Shown piece by piece: positions 1 to 8,001 of a stretch of 26,036 nt of DNA. Both the position numbers and the translations under genes were made by a program. The notes under the pieces are model-generated. The model was given only the letters and a program-made list of their open reading frames with translations. It did not search any database and had not been told where the DNA came from. This DNA comes from a virus, in IMG/VR virus record IMGVR_UViG_3300025093_000107, positions 1-26,036 of that record; one strand, given 5' to 3'. Positions within the stretch are counted from its first letter, which is position 1; each line of letters starts with the position of its first letter.

Positions 1-256
1 TAAAGGAGGCGGTAAGACATTGGATAGTATTGAGACTAGCTCAGAGACACTAAATAATGCTCTAAAATTCCCACGCAAGGTATTGGAAGATAATGGCAAG
101 GAGTTCCTAGATAAGAATGTAACTGACCCTAGTGCTGTACTTATTGCAAGTATTGAAACTGCAGTATCAACTGCTTGTAACTTATTAGAAACAGGAAGTA
201 TATCTGCTAAGGAAAGAGAGAAGAAAGAAGACGATAAGAACAAACTGAATTTCTAG
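1..256 (+). CDS. C-terminal part of an unknown phage protein (probably cut by the window edge)
   Basis: The frame is open to the left edge and ends with TAG at 254-256. I do not recognise the family. The visible protein is helical and hydrophilic, with a Cys/Ala-rich middle (IETAVSTACNLLETG) and a charged Lys/Glu tail. Two readings are possible. A TTG at 20 could be the start, because AAAGGAGG at 3-9 is the only strong Shine-Dalgarno match seen in the window. Alternatively the frame continues upstream as KGGGKTLDS and the gene is truncated. I prefer truncation because the other genes here start with ATG and lack such a site. It lies just upstream of the packaging genes, but nothing in the sequence fixes its role. 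Confidence 0.5.
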   Translation, partial: KGGGKTLDSIETSSETLNNALKFPRKVLEDNGKEFLDKNVTDPSAVLIASIETAVSTACNLLETGSISAKEREKKEDDKNKLNF

Positions 257-258
257 TG

Positions 259-267
259 TGGTACAAT
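259..267 (+). promoter_or_regulatory. Candidate extended -10 promoter before the packaging genes
   Basis: TGG followed by TACAAT (262-267) fits an extended -10 element (TGN-TATAAT, one mismatch). No good -35 is seen at 17 bp upstream. It lies in the short gap between the first gene and the 61-aa gene and could start the late + strand unit. The overlapping inverted repeat at 265-292 makes a regulated promoter plausible. Confidence 0.35.
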
Positions 268-292
268 ATAGTTATTACAAATAAACTATATT
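265..292. repeat. 9-bp perfect inverted repeat overlapping the candidate -10 box
   Basis: AATATAGTT (265-273) and AACTATATT (284-292) are perfectly complementary around a 10-nt spacer. The left arm overlaps the last bases of the TACAAT box. It could be an operator for a dimeric repressor or a hairpin at the 5' end of the transcript. An all-A/T palindrome can also arise by chance in AT-rich DNA. Confidence 0.4.
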
Positions 293-295
293 ACT

Positions 296-481
296 ATGCC
301 AGCAATAGGAAGAAGGCGTGCAAGAAGTCTTAGAAGTACAAATAAAATAAAAAAATCTCCGTCTATTGTTTCTAAATTGAAAGAATTGAAAAAAAGATAT
401 GATAGTTCATACAATAAATCTCAACAAACAGAAAGAAGAAATAAGTTAAGAAAGATGATGGAGCATGGCTATAGACCATAA
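296..481 (+). CDS. Small, highly basic hypothetical protein (61 aa)
   Basis: The protein is rich in Arg and Lys throughout (MPAIGRRRARSLRS near the start, then KELKKRYD and RRNKLRKMM). No known domain is recognised. The charge suggests nucleic-acid binding, which would suit a place just before the terminase genes, but that is inference. The ATG at 296 follows an AT-rich leader without a Shine-Dalgarno sequence. The next gene starts 23 nt after its stop. Confidence 0.6.
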   Translation: MPAIGRRRARSLRSTNKIKKSPSIVSKLKELKKRYDSSYNKSQQTERRNKLRKMMEHGYRP

Positions 482-488
482 TTCATTG

Positions 489-494
489 TATAAT
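489..494 (+). promoter_or_regulatory. Perfect TATAAT box 10 nt before the small terminase ATG
   Basis: TATAAT lies between the stop of the basic protein and the ATG at 505. TGGCTA at 466-471 is a weak -35 at 17-bp spacing. If functional, transcription would begin about 2-5 nt before the ATG, giving a nearly leaderless mRNA. It could also be plain AT-rich sequence. Confidence 0.3.
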
Positions 495-504
495 TGAAGT
501 AATA

Positions 505-882
505 ATGCCTACTACAAAACAAAAAGAGGCTTTTAACAACATCATTGAAAATCGTGGAAACGTCTCTAAGGGAATGAGAGACGCAGGATATTCAGATAAC
601 AGTGCTAAAAATCCTTGCAATCTTACGAATAGTAAAGGGTGGGAAGAATTAGTAGAAGAATACTTACCTGATGATTTGTTAGCTAAGGTTCATAAAGAAG
701 GTTTAGAAGCTATTAAAGTAGTTAGGAAATTTAACTATGAAAAAGGAAAAGAAGAAGATTTAGAAGAACCTGACTATGCAACAAGACATAGGTATTTAGA
801 CACAGCTTATAAGATTAAAAACAAAGTAACTGATAAACTAGAAGTGAGTGTTGGCCCTAGTTTTATCAGGCTGGACGAATAA
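505..882 (+). CDS. terS: Terminase small subunit
   Basis: The 125-aa protein begins with a helix-turn-helix-type segment (KQKEAFNNIIENRGNVSKGM, then RDAGYSDNSAKNP). This resembles the DNA-recognition domain of phage small terminases (Terminase_2-like, 'GNxxxAxRxAGYS'). A helical oligomerisation region follows, with EEYLPDDLLAKVHKEGLEA. In the family, this subunit recognises the packaging site and presents DNA to the large subunit. The order small terminase, one structural gene, small ORF, large terminase supports the call. The ATG has no Shine-Dalgarno sequence. The next gene starts 5 nt after its TAA. Confidence 0.8.
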   Translation: MPTTKQKEAFNNIIENRGNVSKGMRDAGYSDNSAKNPCNLTNSKGWEELVEEYLPDDLLAKVHKEGLEAIKVVRKFNYEKGKEEDLEEPDYATRHRYLDTAYKIKNKVTDKLEVSVGPSFIRLDE

Positions 883-887
883 CAATT

Positions 888-2963
888 ATGGCAGAAGGAG
901 AAGATTTCATTCGATTACCAAGTGACGGAAATGGCAAAAGGTCTAGGACTATTTCTAGTACTGTAGGAACTGCAAACAATGGAAATGTGGTTGTTCATAC
1001 TGGTGTAGTTCAGTTATCAAATCCAAACGGAGTTTTAAATAACTTTGGAGGTTTTGTATCAACAGACAATAGCACAAGTGAAACACTAGGTGCTAGTGAA
1101 GCATATACAGGAACTTGGGAAGAAATAACTAACTATGGTTCTATTTCAATTATAGGTAGTGCAACAGCCAATGCTACATTGTTTGCCGAGTTTTCTACTG
1201 ATGGCTCTACAGTAGCTAGAACAGTTCAGTTATCTACTGGAACAGATACTTCACTTGGTATTCATAGTTTAATTCCAGTCTCTCAATACTTCAGAGTAAG
1301 AGTTACAGATTCAGGTAGTGGCTCAAATGCTATTGTTATTCAAACCTTGTATCACAACAACGCTAGAATATCCCAACCAACATCAAGATTAGGACAAAAT
1401 CTAACTACATATTCTGATGTATTAAACACAAGGGCAGTATTAGCTAATGTTAATGGAACAAATGTAGCTGTTACAGACCACCAAGCCCTTCAAGTTACAC
1501 CTCCTGCTGAGGGTAAAACAGCTTTTGGAGAAACACTAACAGCAACACTTTCTCATGAATTACTTGCTGATTTCATTTACAATATCAATTCTGAACAGGT
1601 AACTTCTCAAGCTAATCAAAGTGGCTCTGTTACACAAGCAAACACAATGGCTAAAGCATCAACAGGAGCGGCTGCTAATTCATCAGGAACACTATTTACA
1701 AAAGACCGAGTTAGATACCAACCTGGACATGGAACAAGAGCTAGATTTACTGCTCTATTTACAACAGGAGTAGCAAATTCAACACAAATTGCAGGAATTG
1801 GAGATAGTTCTAATGGATTTTTCTTTGGATATAATGGAACTTCTTTTGGTGTATTACACAGGAGAGATGGTTCAAAAGAGGTAAGAACTCTAACTGTAAC
1901 AACAGCTTCAAGTGATGCAGAAGATATAACTATTACTTTAGATGGAGATGCTGCTTCTGATGTGTCTGTTACTGCTTCTGGTGTAATAACCACAACAGCA
2001 AATGAAATAGCAGCACATGACTATTCAGATGTTGGTAGAGGTTGGGATGCTACTGCTGTTGGAGATAAAGTTATCTTTACTTCTTGGGATTCTACTACAC
2101 ATACTGGTTCATATTCATTAAGTGGAGCTACAAGTGCAGTTGGAACATTTGCTCAAACAGTAGCAGGTGCTGCACCTACTGAAACTTGGACAGCACAAGC
2201 AAGTTGGAATGGAGATGATATTTTTGATGGTAATGGACAAACAGGAGAAACCCTTGACCCCACTAAAGGTAATGTTTATCAAATAACTTATCAATGGCTT
2301 GGATATGGAAAAATTTCATTCTTTATAGAAGACCGTGAAACTGGTGAATACCATGAAGTACATAAAATCCAATATGCCAATGCAAATACCACACCATCAC
2401 TTTCAAGCCCTACTCAGCCAATACTTATATCAGCAGAAAATACATCTAATACTACTGATATAAGTATCCAAAGTGCATCAATGGGAGCATTTACAGATGG
2501 AGAGTCAGAACTTATTGGCCCTAGATTTGGTGTAGATGCTTCTGTAACTTTAGGTGCTACTGCTGCTGAAACACCATTTTTAACTTTAAGATGTAAAGAG
2601 GTTTATCAGAGTAAGGTTAATACTAACTTTATTAAGATATTACTTGCTGCTTGTTCTGTGGAACATTCAAAACCAGTAGAATTAGTATTTTATAGAAATG
2701 CTACCTTAACAGGTGCTTCATTCTCTGATTACAGCACAAATACCTCTGCTCTTGAAACAGATACTTCTGCAACTGCATTTAGTGGCGGAACAAAACTATT
2801 TGCTGTTGCTCTTGGTAAAACAGGAAATACTATCTTTGATTTATCACAGGATAAATTTAATGGTGTTATTAAAGCAGGAGATTCTGTAACTGTTACAATT
2901 AAACCAAAATCAGGTAATGCTGCTGAAGCCACAGTATCATTAAATTTGGTAGAATTATTCTAA
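888..2963 (+). CDS. Large beta-rich virion structural protein (fibre/decoration type)
   Basis: This 691-aa protein is rich in Ser, Thr, Gly, Ala and Asn and has the pattern of stacked beta-sandwiches. Residues about 25-160 look like one beta domain (SQYFRVRVTDSGSGSN). Residues about 207-330 and 438-570 look like two halves of a second (RVRYQPGHGTRARFTALF ... GKISFFIEDRETGEYHEVH). They are interrupted by an extra domain at about 331-437 (DITITLDGDAASDVSV ... GTFAQTVAGAAP) of a kind I recall from other phage surface proteins. No catalytic motif is seen. Its place between the small and large terminase genes is unusual for a fibre. A head fibre, capsid decoration or receptor-binding role is inferred from composition only. 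Confidence 0.6.
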   Translation: MAEGEDFIRLPSDGNGKRSRTISSTVGTANNGNVVVHTGVVQLSNPNGVLNNFGGFVSTDNSTSETLGASEAYTGTWEEITNYGSISIIGSATANATLFAEFSTDGSTVARTVQLSTGTDTSLGIHSLIPVSQYFRVRVTDSGSGSNAIVIQTLYHNNARISQPTSRLGQNLTTYSDVLNTRAVLANVNGTNVAVTDHQALQVTPPAEGKTAFGETLTATLSHELLADFIYNINSEQVTSQANQSGSVTQANTMAKASTGAAANSSGTLFTKDRVRYQPGHGTRARFTALFTTGVANSTQIAGIGDSSNGFFFGYNGTSFGVLHRRDGSKEVRTLTVTTASSDAEDITITLDGDAASDVSVTASGVITTTANEIAAHDYSDVGRGWDATAVGDKVIFTSWDSTTHTGSYSLSGATSAVGTFAQTVAGAAPTETWTAQASWNGDDIFDGNGQTGETLDPTKGNVYQITYQWLGYGKISFFIEDRETGEYHEVHKIQYANANTTPSLSSPTQPILISAENTSNTTDISIQSASMGAFTDGESELIGPRFGVDASVTLGATAAETPFLTLRCKEVYQSKVNTNFIKILLAACSVEHSKPVELVFYRNATLTGASFSDYSTNTSALETDTSATAFSGGTKLFAVALGKTGNTIFDLSQDKFNGVIKAGDSVTVTIKPKSGNAAEATVSLNLVELF

Positions 2964-2964
2964 T

Positions 2965-3243
2965 ATGAATCCAATAACTTACGATTATCTATTATGGGAC
3001 AGGTGGAACTATAACCACTGGCTTAGTCAAGGAGTAACTGATTATGCAAAGCGTGGCATCAAGAAGAAAGAAGAAATTACAAAAGCTATTATGTCAACTG
3101 GTGTAGTAATGAATACGCATAAACCATATCACCCTAAATTAAATCCAAGAAGGCCTGTAGACGAACATCAGGCTAAAGTTATAGCTCATGCAATAACAGC
3201 TAAATCAGGAAACTATGCAGGACAAAGACCAAAAAGAACTTAA
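2965..3243 (+). CDS. Small hypothetical protein overlapping the terminase gene (92 aa)
   Basis: I do not recognise this protein. It starts with an aromatic segment (YDYLLWDRWNYNHWLSQG) and has a basic C-terminus (AGQRPKRT). The last 29 nt overlap the start of the large terminase gene, so the two are probably translationally coupled. It begins 1 nt after the stop of the structural gene (TAATATG). Its position suggests a packaging or head role, but no domain supports that directly. Confidence 0.6.
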   Translation: MNPITYDYLLWDRWNYNHWLSQGVTDYAKRGIKKKEEITKAIMSTGVVMNTHKPYHPKLNPRRPVDEHQAKVIAHAITAKSGNYAGQRPKRT

Positions 3244-4621
3244 ATTCAGCGACCTATGTAAATTCTTTCCTAAACAGGAAGAAGCGTTATTAGCTGCTAA
3301 ACGTTTTAAATTCACATTGTTCGGAGGTTCAGTGGGGTCAGGTAAATCATATTGGATCAGATGGAGTGTGGTGTGGTTCTTAATGGATTACTATCAACGC
3401 TATGGAATAGAGGGAGTTAGAGCAGGGATATTTTGTGAAGATTATCCAGCATTAAACGATAGACATTTAACAAAGATTAAGTTTGAGTTTCCTGATTGGC
3501 TAGGAACATACAATCAACAAAGAAATGAGTTTACATTAAAGAAGAAATGGGGAGGTGGAATTATTGCCTTCCGTAACCTAGATGATCCTGGTAAGTATCT
3601 ATCTGTTGAGTTCGCTGTTATTGCCATTGATGAGGTTAATCGTAATCCTAAGTCAACGTTCGATATGTTGCGTTCACGACATAGATGGCCTGGTATCTCT
3701 GATGTTAGATTCATAGCAGGTTGTAACCCTCTTGGTGAAGCATGGGTAAAGAACATGTGGGTTAAGAGAATGTTCCCACCAGAAGAAAAGGAACAGTATG
3801 AGTTTGTCTTTGTGCCAGCGTTACCAACAGACAATCCACATTTACCTAAGTCTTATTACACCGCTCTTGAGTCATTACCAGACAATGAAAGGAAGGCATA
3901 TCTTGAAGGAGACTGGGACGCATTTGATGAGGCAATTGATGAGAAAGGTTACATACGATTAGTAGCAGATAGAGAGTTGCAAGGAGCTACTGTTTATAGC
4001 GGTGATCACTCTGGCTTTATTGTATTAGGTGTTGATCCTGCTGCGGGTGGAGATAAATCAGCTATGGTAGTTAAGTCAGCAAACTTACAAGAGATTGTCT
4101 TTAATCAGAAGATGCCAGACACAATGGATTTGATAGGTATCATCATGGAGAAGTATCGAGAGTATAAAGTTGACTACATTGTTATTGACCAAACTGGTGT
4201 GGGACAAGGAGTTTATGATAGACTAAAGGAGTTAGACTATCCTGTTCGTGGTGTTCAGTTTGGATCAAAGCCTGAAGACCCAATGTTCCAGAACCTGAAA
4301 GCAGAACTCCACTGGAAAGAAAGGAAATGGTTATTATCAGGAGGCAGGCTAGTTCACGATTCTGGTTGGAATGAGTTTGAGTATGTGAAATACAAGAACA
4401 AAGATGGTAAAATATTAATACAACCAAAAGAGGACTTATTCAAAGAAGGTATTATGTCTCCTAACTGTGTAGACGCAGCTGTTCTTACTCAAGTAGTTGG
4501 CGACAGTGCTATAAAAAATAAGAGACTAATTAAACAAAGAGGAGGAAAGTTCCATGATGTTACAGAGAACATCTGGTCTGATAATCCTAAAATAGACAGA
4601 TGGGTAGGAAACCAAGTATAA
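3215..4621 (+). CDS. terL: Terminase large subunit (packaging ATPase and nuclease)
   Basis: The 468-aa length is normal for the family, which powers DNA entry into the prohead and cuts the concatemer. The ATPase domain shows Walker A GGSVGSGKS (residues 37-45), Walker B VIAIDE with D139 and E140, and a coupling motif GCNP (169-172). The RNase H-like nuclease domain has the three expected acidic positions: D274 in VLGVDPAAGG, D325 in YIVIDQTG and D420 in SPNCVDAAVL. All key residues are present, so it should be active. The ATG at 3215 lies inside the previous gene. The 3' end overlaps the next gene by 22 nt. Confidence 0.95.
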   Translation: MQDKDQKELKFSDLCKFFPKQEEALLAAKRFKFTLFGGSVGSGKSYWIRWSVVWFLMDYYQRYGIEGVRAGIFCEDYPALNDRHLTKIKFEFPDWLGTYNQQRNEFTLKKKWGGGIIAFRNLDDPGKYLSVEFAVIAIDEVNRNPKSTFDMLRSRHRWPGISDVRFIAGCNPLGEAWVKNMWVKRMFPPEEKEQYEFVFVPALPTDNPHLPKSYYTALESLPDNERKAYLEGDWDAFDEAIDEKGYIRLVADRELQGATVYSGDHSGFIVLGVDPAAGGDKSAMVVKSANLQEIVFNQKMPDTMDLIGIIMEKYREYKVDYIVIDQTGVGQGVYDRLKELDYPVRGVQFGSKPEDPMFQNLKAELHWKERKWLLSGGRLVHDSGWNEFEYVKYKNKDGKILIQPKEDLFKEGIMSPNCVDAAVLTQVVGDSAIKNKRLIKQRGGKFHDVTENIWSDNPKIDRWVGNQV

Positions 4622-5016
4622 AAAAAGAATTTGATCTTATCGAAGAAGATGCAAAGAACGCTCCAGTTGATGACATTCACTGGAAGGGTAAAGAAATGGA
4701 CGTTGAGTCTGACACTCACTTAGAAGATGACAAAGGAGAAGGTAAGGCAGTTATCATACGTAAATTCTCATTTGCTAAAAACCCAGATATTTTTAATACA
4801 AAAGAACCGACACGACAAGATATTTTTAATAGTCATGTGAAGGGAATAGAGGTAATGCTTTGGAAAGATGGTTTAAAGATTATGACAGATGTAGAACCTC
4901 GCATAACTTTTGATGAAGAACATTATTCGATATTTGTAGGAGCAGAACCACAAAGGGGACACAGCTTAACCGAAGCTCCTAAGAAACTAAAAGAATTGAT
5001 CCATGAAAGTCGCTGA
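4600..5016 (+). CDS. Hypothetical protein coupled to terminase and portal (138 aa)
   Basis: I do not recognise a family. The first third is charged (KKEFDLIEEDAKNAP). The rest has a mixed alpha/beta pattern (KGIEVMLWKDGLKIMTDV, EEHYSIFVGAEPQRG). It overlaps the terminase end by 22 nt and the portal start by 14 nt, so its expression is tied to both. It ends in TGA, one of the codons showing that TGA is a stop here. A packaging-motor or portal-assembly accessory is possible but unproven. Confidence 0.6.
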   Translation: MGRKPSIKKEFDLIEEDAKNAPVDDIHWKGKEMDVESDTHLEDDKGEGKAVIIRKFSFAKNPDIFNTKEPTRQDIFNSHVKGIEVMLWKDGLKIMTDVEPRITFDEEHYSIFVGAEPQRGHSLTEAPKKLKELIHESR

Positions 5017-6913
5017 TATTGCAACAAAGTATACAGAAAGTCAACAGTTCCTAGAAGAAAGGAAAAGGAGACAAGTAGCTCAGTTAGTGCTACTTAATAA
5101 CCTACAAAGAGGTGATATGAACATTGCCTCAACTCTTTTAATTACTCTATTTAATCGTATTCTCTCATCTCTCTATGATGATAGATTGCAGATTAAGTTC
5201 GTGCCATCAGAAGAAGTCTCGCAAGAAAAGATCAACTCATTTAATCTTTTAGCTCAAAGTGATTACATGGAAATGGAGAAATCCAAGTTAGATTATGATT
5301 GGTGTTGGGATACTCTATTTTTTGGTAGAGGTTACATGGAAACTCTTAGCTTTAATAAGAAAAGAAAGATCATGGAGCCTGTTGTCATTAATCCACTGAT
5401 GTTTGGCCATGATCCTTATAACGCTGATCCACAACACTGGCGATACTATTGGAAATGGGTAACTAAGAATAAATGGGAGATAGAAAAGTTAATCAAGGCT
5501 AAGGCTATTACTGGTGTTAAGAAAGCAGAGGAAATTGCATCTGGAATGGAAGAAAGAGTATGGGAATACAAGACTAGGAGAGATAGAGCTAAACTAGCTG
5601 TTGAACCTGCAGAAACAAGCAGACAAGAAGATATTTACCAGATATTAGAGTTCTACGGACATGATGAGAAAGGAGATAAGTGTGTATGGTGGGTAGATAA
5701 GAAATTCAGTCAAATACTATTGAAAGAGAAACTAGATTTGAAAGATGGTGAAGGTATTACAGCTCCTAATGGAGATACAATAAAGGTTGATTCTAAATGG
5801 CCTATTGTGTGTAAGGAAGCATTTAGAGAGCCACATTCATCAATCATGTTTAGTGTTGCTGATCTATTAGAAGATAAGCACAGAGCTAAATCAGTGTTGC
5901 TTAACCTTGCATTTATCGCAGCTAAGGATCGAGCTAACCCTATTTATGGATATAATCCTGATAAGGTTCAAGACATTACTCAGTTCTTCAGTCGTCAGAT
6001 AAACCAACACATTCCGATGGACGATCCAGACGCAGCATGGCCACTAAATACAGAAGATCCAATGAGTGCAGGATTAGTACAATTCATCTCAATGCTTACT
6101 CAAGAAGCTAACGAGCCTATTGGAACAGGTATGGCTATGCAACCACTTGATAAGAAAACAAGCGATACAGCTACAGAAGCAGCTATTACACAACAGTTAA
6201 ATGACATGGCTCAATCACTACAGTCTAAAGTTATGCAGTTTGGTGAAAAGGAATTTTGGAGTCATTGGTTTCATAGATACCAAGCTAACTATAAAGAAGG
6301 AGATACAAAGATGGCTGCTATTGTTGGTGTTAAAGGTACTAACTTTGAGAAAGTTGACTTAGGAGACTTTAAAACATCTTATCCGCCTGGTGTTTTGGTC
6401 TATAGTGCTAAAGAAGCAGAGTATAAGGAGTTAGTAATGAGAAGGGACTTGATGCAACTGTACCCACAATTGCAAATGTCATTAGGCCCTGATGGAATGA
6501 GGAACTTTAACAAGTACGTGTTCTTCCCTAAATTCTTGCAAGACCCTACTCTGGTAGATATAATGTTACCAAAGACTCTTGACGAGCTTAAAGCAGAAGA
6601 AGAAAACGAGATGTTAAGAGACAATGAGATGTTAGATGTTGCAGAAACAGATAACCATGAGACACACATTTATACTCATTACATGGTAACTCCTAAGACT
6701 AATGCCACATGGTTCCACATTGCATGGCATGAAGAAGAACTTGCTAAACAAAAAGCACAGGAAGCACAACAACAAAGGCAGATGATGGTCGAGCAACAAA
6801 GTCAGTCTCTAGGGCAGAAACCAGAAGTAAGCAAAGAGGATAAATCACCTATGAACGCAGCTTCTCCTCTTGAGAGTGAAATTAGCAATGATAAATCAAT
6901 GATAAATAACTAA
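5003..6913 (+). CDS. Portal protein
   Basis: This 636-aa protein follows the large terminase and has the pattern of large podovirus-type portals. It opens with a helical N-terminus (KVADIATKYTESQQFLEERK) and has aromatic-rich wing segments (DYDWCWDTLFFGRGYMETLS, WRYYWKWVTKNKWE). A long central helical part follows (QQLNDMAQSLQSKVMQFGEK), then a Gln-rich tail near residues 575-605. In the family a dodecamer forms the DNA channel at one capsid vertex and docks the terminase. No single motif proves the call. It rests on size, helical pattern and position before scaffold and coat. It lacks a Shine-Dalgarno sequence. Confidence 0.8.
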   Translation: MKVADIATKYTESQQFLEERKRRQVAQLVLLNNLQRGDMNIASTLLITLFNRILSSLYDDRLQIKFVPSEEVSQEKINSFNLLAQSDYMEMEKSKLDYDWCWDTLFFGRGYMETLSFNKKRKIMEPVVINPLMFGHDPYNADPQHWRYYWKWVTKNKWEIEKLIKAKAITGVKKAEEIASGMEERVWEYKTRRDRAKLAVEPAETSRQEDIYQILEFYGHDEKGDKCVWWVDKKFSQILLKEKLDLKDGEGITAPNGDTIKVDSKWPIVCKEAFREPHSSIMFSVADLLEDKHRAKSVLLNLAFIAAKDRANPIYGYNPDKVQDITQFFSRQINQHIPMDDPDAAWPLNTEDPMSAGLVQFISMLTQEANEPIGTGMAMQPLDKKTSDTATEAAITQQLNDMAQSLQSKVMQFGEKEFWSHWFHRYQANYKEGDTKMAAIVGVKGTNFEKVDLGDFKTSYPPGVLVYSAKEAEYKELVMRRDLMQLYPQLQMSLGPDGMRNFNKYVFFPKFLQDPTLVDIMLPKTLDELKAEEENEMLRDNEMLDVAETDNHETHIYTHYMVTPKTNATWFHIAWHEEELAKQKAQEAQQQRQMMVEQQSQSLGQKPEVSKEDKSPMNAASPLESEISNDKSMINN

Positions 6914-6914
6914 T

Positions 6915-7322
6915 ATGAATAATTATTCGCCAAGAATTCCACGAGACAAAACAGGTGAACCACTACAGCATGTGGTGAGTGAACCTGCATTAGCACAGTA
7001 CTCCAGTGAAAATGCAAGCTCATCTTCAGTAATCAGTGTTACACATGACACAACAGCACTAGAAATCTCTGCCGTAGGTGGAGCTGCAGTTATGAGATGG
7101 GTAACCACTGGAGATTCACAGGCTAGTGTTGTCAGTGGTGCTACAGGGGAGAACTTTGATTACAGTATCCCTGCAGACACAGTTCGTAGATTTGTAATCC
7201 CACAAGAAACAGAAGGATTAGCACAAGGTAGTGCAGTAGGTGTTAATCGTGGAGAGGGATTGTATCAACGAGTAGCCTACAAGACAGTAGGGGTCGCAAG
7301 TATATTAGCAACTGAATATTAA
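6915..7322 (+). CDS. Small beta-type structural protein (135 aa)
   Basis: Ser, Val, Ala and Gly dominate, with alternating hydrophobic residues typical of a beta sandwich (TTALEISAVGGAAVMRWV, FDYSIPADTVRRFVIP). The N-terminus (NNYSPRIPRDKTGEPLQ) looks extended. No enzyme motif is seen. It starts 1 nt after the portal stop, within the head gene cluster. A head decoration or minor capsid protein is a reasonable inference, though a tail-related role cannot be excluded. Confidence 0.55.
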   Translation: MNNYSPRIPRDKTGEPLQHVVSEPALAQYSSENASSSSVISVTHDTTALEISAVGGAAVMRWVTTGDSQASVVSGATGENFDYSIPADTVRRFVIPQETEGLAQGSAVGVNRGEGLYQRVAYKTVGVASILATEY

Positions 7323-7327
7323 GAAAT

Positions 7328-7498
7328 ATGCCTAAAAAAAAGAATGAAGAAGTAGTAGAAGAAGTAGTAGAAGAAGTAGCAGTTGAGGAAACTCCTGCTG
7401 AAACAGGTATCGGTCTTTTCACTGATAGCTTTCAGAGAGATGACTTGAACCGACTTAGAGATAAACTTAATGAGGTTATCGCTAAGATAAATGGTTAA
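7328..7498 (+). CDS. Small acidic protein with an EEVV repeat (56 aa)
   Basis: The ATG at 7328 comes 5 nt after the previous stop and the ORF ends at TAA 7496-7498. The N-terminus is MPKKKN followed by EEVVEEVVEEVA, encoded by three 12-nt tandem repeats. The C-terminal part (SFQRDDLNRLRDKLNEVIAK) should form an amphipathic helix. Tight spacing to its neighbours and the clean start support a real gene. The function is unknown. It may be a small head-assembly or scaffold-like factor. Confidence 0.55.
   Translation: MPKKKNEEVVEEVVEEVAVEETPAETGIGLFTDSFQRDDLNRLRDKLNEVIAKING
7346..7381 (+). repeat. Three 12-nt tandem repeats inside the 56-aa gene
   Basis: GAAGAAGTAGTA occurs twice in a row and a third copy differs by one base (GTAGCA). 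The unit keeps the reading frame and encodes Glu-Glu-Val-Val. Copy number could vary by slippage between related phages. Confidence 0.8.
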
Positions 7499-7517
7499 GT
7501 TAAGGTCGAATTATTAG

Positions 7518-7523
7518 TATAAT
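7518..7523 (+). promoter_or_regulatory. TATAAT box 11 nt before the 154-aa gene
   Basis: A perfect TATAAT sits in the 36-nt gap before the ATG at 7535, with a weak -35 (TTAAGT, 7495-7500) at 17-bp spacing. Transcription from it would give a leader of only a few nucleotides. The very AT-rich context lowers confidence. Confidence 0.3.
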
Positions 7524-7534
7524 AAATAATAAAT

Positions 7535-7999
7535 ATGTCAATTAGAAAACCATTAAAGACTGTTGCACAGTTCACAGATGCAAATGACACAGGAACAGGA
7601 TCAGTTGCAGGAGGTATACAACACACATTTACGCTTCCTCAAGATACTGACAATGTGGTTGTTAAAGTAACTGCATCAGTAGCAGGTACTGGTGTATCTG
7701 CAGTTCTTCAAACAACTGATGATGGTGGAACAACCTACTATGATGTTGCTAGAACAAGTATTGTTTCTAATGCAAACGGAACAATAGCTGAATGGTTAGC
7801 AGCAGGTACTATCTCTGATGGAGTTAGAATCGGTAGTGCAGCTGCTTCATCATTGGGTGCTGAATCAGCATCAGGTCTTCCAATTCTTTCAGAAAGAGGA
7901 AGAATCTTTATCATCATAAACGGCAACGTTACATCAGCAGCTTCAAATGAGGTTGTCAGCACAGTTTTGGTGAACTCACAATCAGCTTCATCAAATTAG
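7535..7999 (+). CDS. Beta-type structural protein (154 aa)
   Basis: The protein has alternating small and hydrophobic residues (QHTFTLPQDTDNVVVKVTAS, SAVLQTTDDGGTTYYDVA) and ends with RIFIIINGNVTSAASNEVVS, as in single-domain beta-sandwich virion proteins. The 'ttddGGtTYYDV' type of strand is common in phage structural proteins. There is no catalytic motif. It lies between portal and scaffold, so a capsid decoration or minor head protein is the best inference. Confidence 0.55.
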   Translation: MSIRKPLKTVAQFTDANDTGTGSVAGGIQHTFTLPQDTDNVVVKVTASVAGTGVSAVLQTTDDGGTTYYDVARTSIVSNANGTIAEWLAAGTISDGVRIGSAAASSLGAESASGLPILSERGRIFIIINGNVTSAASNEVVSTVLVNSQSASSN

Positions 8000-8001
8000 T
8001 T

